This document shows, piece by piece, positions 55,601-64,000 of a DNA stretch of 64,000 nucleotides. The stretch covers positions 1,154,010 to 1,218,009 of the forward strand of contig FN649748.1 of assembly GCA_000310025.1 (NCBI GenBank), written 5' to 3'. Under the pieces are notes generated by a model. The model was not told the origin of the DNA and made no database searches. It saw only the letters and a list, made by a program, of their open reading frames with translations. The DNA is from Ectocarpus siliculosus. Taxonomy: Eukaryota > Sar > Phaeophyceae > Ectocarpales > Ectocarpaceae. Numbering within the stretch: position 1 is the first letter of the stretch; each line of letters starts with the position of its first letter. The position numbers were made by a program, and so were the translations under genes.

Positions 55601-58600
55601 GCAGTGCACTGACAGTCACGGCGTCGACAGGACCGTTGTCCGGATTTTCATGCTGACTGTCGAAGGATGAAATTAGAGGAACGGGGCGGCCTGAGGGAGC
55701 GGGAGTAGAGGACACTGACTTGATTCGGATACTGAACTAGTGGCAACGTACCTGCGTGTTATCTACCTCATGACTGTCTCCTGTTGATGGCTGGACTGCT
55801 CGAGTGTTCTTAATAATCGTGCTAGGCAGGCACTTGCCGTAGGTCGCAAAAGATGCCACACCCCCTGGACTGATTTCCAAAGCTCGATAAACTCTGCAGC
55901 AACATAATGACGGTGCTGAAGGTGGTGGCATTGGAACCGTCGCGTCGAGAGCTTTCCGGAACCAATTATTTCCATTGTGGAATCCCCTATGTCGTGGAGT
56001 AGTTGAGCTTTGAAATCAGGCCCAAGGGTGTGTTATCATATAGTATGACCTACGATAGGCACGACAATCCGATCATGCGTCATGTTGGCAGCATTCACTC
56101 TTAAACTAGGACGCCCCCTGCGGCCTTGGCGAGGTAGTCATCAAGATGTCTACTTCCGACCAATAGAAGTAATTGAGGAGACGATGTCGTGCTGTGTTTT
56201 TCCACGCGACGAGCGTTTCCTGCAGAAGCTTGAGCTGTCTGCCCGCGGTGCTAATTGCGTGCGATCCTCTCCAAAAAAATAAGGCAGCGACTAAAGAAGG
56301 CGGCCAGGTATGCCGGGGCCGGTCTGGCCAACGCCCCCCCATTCGTGGCGAAGGTTTCCCTCGGAGAAGGCTCGCTGCAAGAAGCTCTCACTCGCGGTGG
56401 TGTGCCATGGAAAGGGTGAGAATCGGGGACGGCATGGGAGGAATGCGCCCGGCCGGTTCGCGGGCATGCTGTTAGAAACAAGCAGAGTGGGATTGTAGAA
56501 CGGGGTTCATGCAACCTCATCAGAAGCATGTTCTCCAAGCCCGCAAGACCAAGTGTGAGTCAATAGGACGGGTGTTGAACACTGGTTCATTTCGCAAGTA
56601 TTGGCACAAGTGAACAGCGCCACAAATCTGCAACACAAACAACTGATTCAATAAATAAATGAACGGACTCTTGTCAGATGGGCTGAGGGAAAACTGTCGG
56701 CGCTGTGGAGGCACCTCCTTGCGAAAGACTGCTCGCTGATGGATGGCTCTCCTCCTCTCTTGATTGCTCACATGGTTCGGGTGAGTCGAGGCCGAGTAGA
56801 TAAGGAGCGTTTGACCATGCAATCAAGTTTCGACGAGAAACTGTTATTTCCATCTGTTGTAGAGCGCGACAACTTTGTTTAAAACCGAATCAGGTGAGAG
56901 TGTGCCACGGGACGGAAGACAAGACCCTTGAGAGGCGTTCATCGGTGTACGCTTCCTCGCGCAAAGATTCTACCGCCTGGCTCAGCCGAGGCTTCGTAGG
57001 GCGTCTCGTCAAGGTGGGTGAGGGGGCGTTCTGTGTAATCCCTTTCGGAACAACACAAATGCGAGTACGTTGTTAGTTGGGTTTCAAATACATCGAGCAA
57101 AACGAGAAGATCTCTTGGACCCGGACCACGTGTGAAGAGCGCACTATGGAAGCACGTAAGCGTCTTGGAAGAGCATACGAGCGCCCCTACATCAGTTCTG
57201 GCACACCTACACCAAGCAATCAAAACATTTTAACAGCGGGGCAGAGGGATATTGGCCTGTTCCCGTGTAGTCTCCCACCCGTAACTCCCGACATTGGAAA
57301 CGAGCTGGCGACAGGCGCACCGGTGGCCCCGAAGGTCCCCCTATTTTTCATACAATTTCATCAAAATGCATGGATGAACCGATCTGCACCCACACCTTCG
57401 TCATCCCCAACATGGCAACATTCTGCCAGACGAGAGGTACACGCCCTGGCCAGGACCCGAAACGCGTCGCGACATCTTTGGTGCTCAATGTCTTTGATAC
57501 TTTCTTGTCTACGGAGGCAGATGTCTGGCTCGTGAAGAGGGAGACGCTCGAAACCAGGGTGAGGTTGTACTTGTCTTTTCGTGTCTGGGCAAAGTAGTTG
57601 CTTTTCTCCCCATCGCATTCCCCCAAGCCATCATCCCTACGTTAAACCCCTCCCGAACCACGATAGTATCTGTTCCTTCTGTTCGCCTGCGTGGGTGCGA
57701 CAGAGTTCCAATTGTCAGGGGTCCCCCCTGTGCCCGGACGCGCCGTCGATCCAGAAGAAGACTATCGAGCACATTTTTGATGCATACGTGGACAAGCTGC
57801 CGGACCACGACTTCGGCGTGCGCATTCCAAACCAGGAGGGCGTGGGCAGCATCGGTGTGATCAGTCGGGACGCTTCTTCTGCTCTGGAGAAAAGCACTAC
57901 TTCTAGTGCTAGGGGGACGCAGCCGCCGAGGCGAGAGCTGGGTCAGGTCTCCGAAGACATTAGGGGAGAGGGGAGCGGCCTCGGCGACGTCCGCGGCGGT
58001 GTTTCATTGTCAGCAGAAAACGATGACAGCGATGCCAAGATGAGCTTCAGCGATGGGGAGGGCGGCGAATCGCCAGAGCCTCCGAGCTTCGAGTTCGTGT
58101 GGGTGGCCTCGGACGAAGGAGAGGCAGGCCCGCACACGGCCGTCGCCCCAAGGGATGCGGAATGGGCAGCCGTTGCCAGGAACGTGCGCTTCCGCCTTGC
58201 TAGTGCGTGGCTCTCATGCGCCCAGGTACGAAACAAACGGACAATGCAAAGGATCTCGATTGTGGAACCTAACGTTCACGTCTACCTATGTATTTTTCCC
58301 CCCCGGATCGCGGTATATTCCGCCGGATAGTGCTAAAACCGTCTTCTGTGTTCGTCCACTCCTCTCTGATCGCCGGCCTCGCTAGATTAAGGAACTGGCC
58401 GGGTTGTTTTCACACAACCCTAAGGCCTCCCAGCATCCCCCCGTCACACGCTCTCCGAATCTGCCTTGTCCGCGCTCGGCCGGGACTATCGCAGGCACGT
58501 GTCCTGGCAGGCGTCTTCCCCGAGCGAGCAAAGGGTACGACCGGAAACCCCAGGGAAGACTTGGTGGTGGAACTGTTCGGCCGCGTCACAGACATTGACA

Positions 58601-60404
58601 AATTTTGCACCGTTCTTGCCACGCTCGGCCGGGATGCGCAGCTTTCGGCCGGGAGGCGATTGGGGTGGCTCAATGCCCTCAACCCGCATGATATCGACAG
58701 GTAAGGGGCGGGAGGTGTCTGCAGCCTGTGTGGTGCGCTCGGCGACCGACGCTGAACCACGCCAATGTGTAGAAGGGGCTTCGTATCAACGTGAATGAAC
58801 GAAACGGGTATTCCGAAGGGTAATGCCGATGCCGGGCGCGAGTTGTACCAAAATAGCTTCATCACCATGGGTGTTCTAGGAGAGGTACGCGTCGTGCATT
58901 TCATTAGCCACGGTCTTGCTCATGATGGAAACCAGCATCTTGGCTGAGGCTTTCATTGTAATGATCATTGTTCCCCCCGTCAGGGGGGCCGATCTATGTG
59001 AATAGACAGTGAGAAAACATTAGAACCTTCAAACAATTTCCTCTTTCCCTGTTCGCTTCCACTTTGTTCGTCGTACCGTGCATCCGCCGGCCCGCTCGCT
59101 GGTCCAATTACATGTCGTCATTGGTACATAGGCCGCTCGACCTTGACCTTCGACTCAACGACCACCGACGGATAGCAAGAGTCTTGTCCGAAATGGCAGT
59201 GGTCGAGCCCGGGTCTAACCTCCAAAACCAGCGGTTCAGGTCAGTCAGGCAGGAAAGCAGGCTGGCAGGCAGTGAACCTGGTCGCTGCGTGCTTTGTTGT
59301 GCGCATGCATGGATGAGATGCCCAATAAACGTGGGGAACAGGGGTGTCGTTCCCATATAACGCAACGCAGAAGCTGCTACTAAGGCAAACCGGTGATCGG
59401 TGTCTCCTGCTTTTTCGTGTGTTATGTCGGTACACATATACGATGAAATATGGTCACGTTTGTAAAAAATAAACTTGCTGGACGTATGTTCATACAGCAG
59501 GTCGAGTGATCTTCAGCTCGCTTCCCCCTTTGTTTGCACTTATGGATACAGCCGCCACGCCGATGCCGCGAGACACTTCTTCATCCCCGGGTGGGAAGTG
59601 CCTCAGACTTGGCCGGGTACGCAGGGTGGTGGTGGCGATGGTTATGGCGGGGTTCCGGACGATGGTCACTTCACGGTAGAGTACTGCTCTGACGAGGTGG
59701 GACTATGTGTGAAAGTTGTATGAGAGTCGATCCATAGTCTACACTATTCTGTCTTGGTCACCCCGCACCCCGGTTGCCTGGTCGCCGAAGACCCGGGATG
59801 GTCGGCGAGGCTGTCTAGTTATATGGAAAAACAAAATGTGAAGTCCCTCAGTGCCCATGATCAGAAACGCACCATCTACCCGCGGTGGGGGCGTACCTAA
59901 TATGCAACGTAGGGCAACCACCGTCGTAAATAAAGAGATTCTCAACCAACCCCGTGCTCACGTTTCCCGAGCTTCAGACAGCTGCATATTTGTGAAAGAA
60001 TGCCCACCTTGCATATTGAATCGGCCATTGCTGCACTGAAGTTGACTTTCACTCACTTGGTTGCGGGAGTTTGGGGGAACATGCGTACCAGGCAATGTGT
60101 TGTTCTTGTTCTATGTAGGCTGAATTCCATCGTAGTTTCAAGCCATGAGAGCGTACACCGAAGGAGGTTCCAACCAACGAAGAGTATGCGCGAAAAACAA
60201 CAGTGCGGTTTCGTGCTTCCCAATGGCGTTGTTCGGAAAAAAATCACGAAGGCTTCGGGATGTCACGCGGATCCCGAGACTCGAGAGCGGTTGAGAGTGG
60301 AAGCATTCTTGTGCGGCGTTCCTCGAGACGGGGGCCTTGGGATGTTTGGCAACATGGATGAGGGCCTCGCGAAGGCGCTAGCGGAGCTGCCTTCTTCACT
60401 GTGA
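43696..60404 (+). CDS. Large leucine-rich repeat protein with repeated C-terminal module
   Basis: Exons: 43696-43918, 44305-44448, 44958-45140, 45568-45681, 45972-46096, 46766-46906, 49329-49473, 50241-50417, 50728-50775, 51737-51841, 52545-52681, 53676-53804, 55172-55567, 56678-56780, 56894-57013, 57430-57558, 57704-58225, 58534-58700, 59132-59239, 59552-59696, 60150-60404. All are GT-AG and phase-consistent (about 1200 aa plus the upstream exons). The first six encode about seven ribonuclease-inhibitor/NLRC3-type LRRs with LDLSxNxL cores. Then comes a non-LRR region in which an LDL-x-DR helix and a later G-x-Leu acidic strand recur three times. Key pieces are LPPTGWALINSSG, LFFSTQQ, RPLDLDLRLNDHRRIARVL and PGWEVPQTW. 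There is no kinase, NB-ARC or membrane span. I recall similar large LRR proteins in protists; their role is not known to me. Starts of exons 7, 12, 16, 18 and 21 are the least certain, and more exons may lie in 46907-49328. Confidence 0.72.
46098..46113 (+). repeat. Short (TG)n tract at an LRR gene splice donor
   Basis: About eight TG units begin at the donor of the exon ending at 46096, so the 5' splice site is embedded in the repeat. The inverted repeat A copy follows directly. Confidence 0.8.
46120..46255 (-). repeat. Dispersed repeat family A, copy 3 (inverted)
   Basis: Reverse complement of 37946-38105 with few differences, including the ttattatta end and the ccgtgagggggcagcatgg block. 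It lies in an intron of the LRR gene next to the donor at 46096. Confidence 0.8.
52231..52456. mobile_element. TIR element family D, copy 1 (MITE-like)
   Basis: A 226-base element with imperfect terminal inverted repeats of about 60 bases. The left arm runs from cgtaccgtatgtgac through gataacacaccccctgg to gattttcaaagctcgatt, and the right arm is its reverse complement with few mismatches. The central 80 bases are unrelated to the arms and non-coding. It lies in the LRR gene intron before the exon at 52545. The size and structure fit a miniature inverted-repeat transposable element. No clear target-site duplication can be assigned by eye. Confidence 0.8.
53165..53240 (+). repeat. tRNA-like sequence, possible SINE head
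   Basis: The stretch contains gtaatcggccaagccctagg followed by a B-box-like gcgggttcgacgctgtcc, resembling the 3' half of a tRNA. The upstream part does not give a convincing A box or acceptor stem, so it is not a functional tRNA gene. It lies in an LRR gene intron. Confidence 0.3.
55832..56060. mobile_element. TIR element family D, copy 2 (MITE-like)
   Basis: A 229-base relative of 52231-52456 with the same arm motifs: ccacaccccctggactgatt with caaagctcgat on the left, and gagctttgaaatcaggccc with gtgtgttatc on the right. The outer ends gccgtaggtc and gacctacgat are inverted. It lies in the LRR gene intron between 55567 and 56678. The arms are more diverged than in copy 1. Confidence 0.75.
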
Positions 60405-61675
60405 TGTGTGCAGAGCGGAATCGCTCGCAGAAGCAGCAAAGAATGCGAGGTTCAGCGATGCGAAAGAGACGAAAATCAGAACGAATGCAGACCAACAAGG
60501 AGAGGAAAGGGGAGGAAACACAGCGATGTGGTGGTTTTGGAGGAACGCTCAACTGGCCAAACAGTTGTCCCTATCCTAAAGCCACACGACGTTGACTGGT
60601 TTCCCTGTGCGTGTGGTAGCACCTCGAGGTTCGGTAGTAAGGATGAATGTCCAAGTTCCCAAGCATCCCAATGAATCTAGTCCCAACGCTACTTGCGATT
60701 TACGCGTACTGTGGAGCAGCGCGGTGCCTGCAGATTTTTCTTCGAACTACAACTACTGCATAATGTTACCCTAACCTGTCAATTTGGCCACAGCCACTAT
60801 AATATCACGTAGATATCTACAACAACCGGTAAATAACACTTCGTACTTCGTATTTCATTTCACACTTTCACACCGCTGCTAGATGCCACGATGCCCCTGA
60901 ACTATGACATACCGCTCGTCGAAGACTGCGCTCAATATACAGGGGGGCTAACAAAAACCTAAGGAACCCTGGCGTGCCAGGTTATAACAACAAGTCCGAC
61001 TGATGCACCGCGCAAACTTATACGGACCCAAAACGTTGAAGGAGCAAACTACTTGTATCACAAAATACTTTCACAGGGGTCCAATACTGTTTTTTGCCGA
61101 ATTCACAAGCCGAGTGTCGTTCGACTACTGGCCCCGCAGGGTGCGAAACCTCGACGTCAGGCTGTTCCGTGTCGGAGCTTCGAGCGAAGGAAGTTCCAAG
61201 CCCACAGTTCCTTCGCTTCTTGCCAACGTTGTTTGGGGAGAATTACGCCAATCCCGGCACACTGTGGGGCGACTGGTGGGAACGCAGCATACCATTTGGG
61301 CGGGGTGCTGTCCGGGCGCACCTCAAGCGCGACCATGGCATTCTTTCGAGCTCCCCTCATCTGAAGGGTTCTCCGACGACATGTCCTGTCGAAAAAGCAC
61401 TCCATCGCAGCGCCGCATGCCCCTTGAGGTGGGGGGTGAGAAAGGCCACACGACGGACACTCTTCTCCTGGTTGTTGCCTCCCGCAGTCAATCGTCCCGC
61501 CACTAGCAGTTCTCCGAATTTCCATCGCGCCGTTGCCCACGAGGGAGCGCACGCCTCTAGAAGGCGATGCCCAACCTCTCGCAGTGGCGTGAATCCCCGT
61601 CAGGCGGGATGGGGGCATGTTCTCACCCCTTTCCATTGTCCTGGCGACGGGCCAGATAAGCGCATTGCCAGTTTC
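60405..61675. other. Convergent intergenic region between the LRR gene and FEX
   Basis: No gene is supported. A 214-codon open frame (61094-61738 plus) overlaps a 159-codon frame on the other strand. Neither shows a recognisable domain, and the first runs into the FEX terminal exon antisense. The region should contain the 3' UTRs of both flanking genes. Confidence 0.5.
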
Positions 61676-64000
61676 CTACTTGAGCATGGCTCCGACGATG
61701 AGAACCAGCGCCTGTGCGGCGATCGCCGTGGCCGCTAGGTAGATGTAGCTCGCCGATGGGGTGTGCCGGTCGCGGTGGCCGACGACTTCCGACATAAAGG
61801 TAGACATGGTGGTAAGGCTGCCAAGGAATCCCGTCTGTATTGCAAGTTGAACGTACGCCGGCGTGAGAACAAAATGGATCGATTGGGGGGAAAGTGAACG
61901 AGGCCATGGTTCTGTTTAAAAGTCGTGATATAGGCCAAAACGTGCAAAAGTAGCAAAACCTGTTCTAGCGGAACCACATACTACCACAACTCGTGGTGAA
62001 GCTATGTACTGTTGTACGCCGACTAAACTTATTTCGCCGTTTGCAGATTTCTTGCTGGCGACACACAAAGCATCCCCCTCTAACAAATACGCAGCAATCA
62101 AGCAGTTGCATTGCGACACAACATAAAAACATTATTTTATTAGTGCTATGCGCCTTCCAGCGAGCGCGCGTGTAGCATAATTTCAGCCTACAGTACAGCC
62201 GTGCACCACATTCCACCTACCCACAAAGATCACACACCAAATTACGATACCCCAAGCACGACCAGTCCACCAACACACGTACCTGGAACGCCTTGATGGC
62301 GACATTGCTCCAACCGCTTGTGAGCGACGAGGAGTTCTTCGTGCCGTAGAATGAGAGAGCCATCACCAAGGAGCCCAACACATTGGCGGTGAAGGTACCC
62401 AAGGGGAACGCTCCGCCTCGTAATCGGCTGTTTAGCTGCCTGCGTGTCAGGGCGTGTCCTAATTGTGTTTCAATAGAGTAGCACCGCATCTCGGTTTTGG
62501 GTAATGTTTTGTTTTGTGGTTCGAACGGTGGTCTTCACCATTGGGGCTGAGTTGGACTTCCGGCGCTTGTGGTATGGAGGGAGGCCTACCGGCAAGGGTA
62601 TTGGGTCGCGAGCGAGCCCAGAAGTGCGGCTTGGAGAAGCGTGTGCAATATCGTACTAGTCGGCTGTTTTTTTTTAGTCACCGAGGCAGAACTGAAACAG
62701 ATTCCTCGTTGGGAAGGGTGCAGGGAAGATGAGTTGGCCAAGGAGCCTAGTTTCGTGATGCAGAGTGAACCCAAAACCACGAAGGTTGCCAAAACCAAGA
62801 AGGGTGCTGATGTGCTTTCACGAGCACCCTGTAATTGACACCCCCCCCGTTGTGTGAATACGTCACAATTCCTATCGACCGCATAATTTAGCTGAACGAT
62901 GACAAGATGTCCGTCCGTGCGAGCTGGCACAAAAACGACAAAAAAAAGCGTATTTGTGTTTGTTGCAAGGACATCGCCGGGCACGAAAAGAAAACCCGGG
63001 TTTGCCAAAGCTTAACTTCTTTTTTTTCACTGAATCTAAACTGCGTTGAGAATCCGTAGAGAGGGGGGAACAGAGACAGACAGACAGACAGACAGCGGTA
63101 CACACGTGAGACATGAAACCAAGAGCTTCGACAACCGCACGTTGGGCGGGACGCATTGTGTACCTAATGGCTTGCCCGCAGCGGCGGCATACCGCACGCC
63201 CTCACCTGGACAGGAAAAACCTGGAGAGCGCGCCGAAGGGAGCGAAAATGCACGCCAGCCAGTCGATCCGCCTCGACCAGTTGTTATCCACCCCCAGTAG
63301 TACGGCTAAGAGAACATACACGGCGCCGAGCATCCCGAGCGTGTTGCGCACCGCATCGCTGTCACCCCCGGCAAGGGCACCTCCACCCAGCATTCTTCGG
63401 ATGTTCAGCCTCCGGCCGTGGCTCGCGATCTGCTTCATCACGTCACAACCAGCCGAGAAGCACGCCGCGAAGAACGCTAGAGAGGTTGCCATGGAAACGA
63501 TGGTGACGATAGCGCCCGAGGGTGCCCCCGAGACTTGTCCCAACGCCGCTCGCGCGATCCTCAGATTCCAGCCGGAGTAGGTGGTATAGCTCCCACAAAA
63601 GCCCTGTTCAAAGAAAACGAACGGCACACGCAAGTAGCGATTGTGTGTTTAAGTGAACTTCCATCGGTCTACGGACGGTCAAGACGTTCCCATGCCTATG
63701 CGGTAATTTGGAGACAACATTACCCGCCCGTGGCTGCCGGCTATAAATGCATGCGCGCGCGCAAGAACACATTTGCGCAGCGCAGCGCTGCCTACGCGAG
63801 CGCTTTCCCGTTTTCAATCTAAATATTCAAAGACAACCAATACATCCCGAACATACTCAGCAAGGCTTCCACGTACCACGGTCAGGCCTGCGTACATGGC
63901 GTCGGGGATGGTTTCTCTGTCGGGGGAGGAGGCCAGGGCGCCGAGAGCGAAACTGCCGATCGAGTTCGCAAGGAAGGAGCCCTGGAGGGCGACGTTGGAG
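61676..64000 (-). CDS. FEX: Fluoride export protein (FEX, two-domain CrcB), 5' end outside the window
   Basis: Four visible exons: 64000 (partial)-63877, 63603-63206, 62439-62283, 61834-61676, all GT-AG with matching phase, stop TAG at 61676-61678. The protein contains two CrcB repeats. Repeat 1 has GSFLANSIGS and, across an intron, GFCGSYTTYSGW. Repeat 2 has GTFTANVLGS and GFLGSLTTMSTF. A hydrophobic segment with PFGALSRFFLS links them, as expected for the linker helix that inverts the second repeat in eukaryotic FEX. The family forms a fluoride channel in the plasma membrane that protects the cell from fluoride. In both repeats the intron falls immediately before the GF(C/L)GS motif in phase 0, consistent with origin by duplication. 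The N-terminal part is missing because the window ends. Confidence 0.92.
63076..63096 (+). repeat. Short (CAGA)n tract in a FEX intron
   Basis: About five cagacagaca units in the intron between 62440 and 63205, of the same type as the tract in a helicase intron at about 15373-15405. Confidence 0.8.

Noticed and set aside
58386-58533. Open sequence directly before the exon at 58534, readable in two frames that look coding
   Set aside because: The frames conflict with the exon downstream and no intron fits between them; phase 0 entry at 58534 was preferred, but an alternative exon start here cannot be excluded.
61094-61738. 214-codon plus-strand open frame and 159-codon minus-strand frame
   Set aside because: No recognisable domain or splice support; the plus frame is antisense to the FEX terminal exon at its right end.

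Overview
The window looks like a nuclear contig of a stramenopile, most likely a brown alga (Ectocarpus-like). This is inferred from four things: very intron-rich genes with consensus GT-AG introns of several hundred bases to over 5 kb; introns whose coding strand is rich in T and G; frequent G/C homopolymers and trinucleotide repeats; and protein families that I associate with stramenopiles. There are no bacterial-type operons. About half of the window is intron or intergenic DNA carrying small dispersed repeats.

Layout. 1-4245: no secure gene, one possible terminal exon. 4246-7393 (-): secreted Cys-rich protein built from two copies of one module, 7 exons, 443 aa. 7394-10398: no gene seen. 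10399-22214 (-): complete 14-exon gene for a DDX21-type nucleolar DEAD-box RNA helicase, 742 aa, ending in an RG-rich tail. 22741-25339 (+): complete 4-exon TRM112 methyltransferase activator, 125 aa, head to head with the helicase across 526 bp. 25340-29035: convergent intergenic region, probably two long 3' UTRs. 29036-36024 (-): two-exon, 1821-aa family 8 glycosyltransferase-like membrane protein resembling plant IPUT1/PGSIP6 but with the metal- and donor-binding motifs altered. About 38200-60404 (+): a very large LRR gene of more than 25 exons, interrupted in one intron by a 585-bp assembly gap. 61676-64000 and beyond (-): two-domain fluoride exporter (FEX/CrcB), 5' end outside the window.

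The exon models were built by hand. For the Cys-rich protein, helicase, TRM112, GT8 and fluoride exporter, every junction listed has GT/AG ends and keeps the reading phase. For the LRR gene most junctions do, but some exon starts are choices among alternatives.

Functionally, the helicase and TRM112 both belong to ribosome biogenesis and translation and share one divergent promoter region. The other genes have no evident pathway link, as expected for a eukaryotic contig. The best leads are the degenerate GT8 membrane protein, the thrice-repeated non-LRR module in the LRR gene, the duplicated Cys-rich module with a shared intron phase, and several small repeat families (a TIR element, a poly-G-flanked element with hairpin tandem repeats, and a repeat present in two introns of the same gene).
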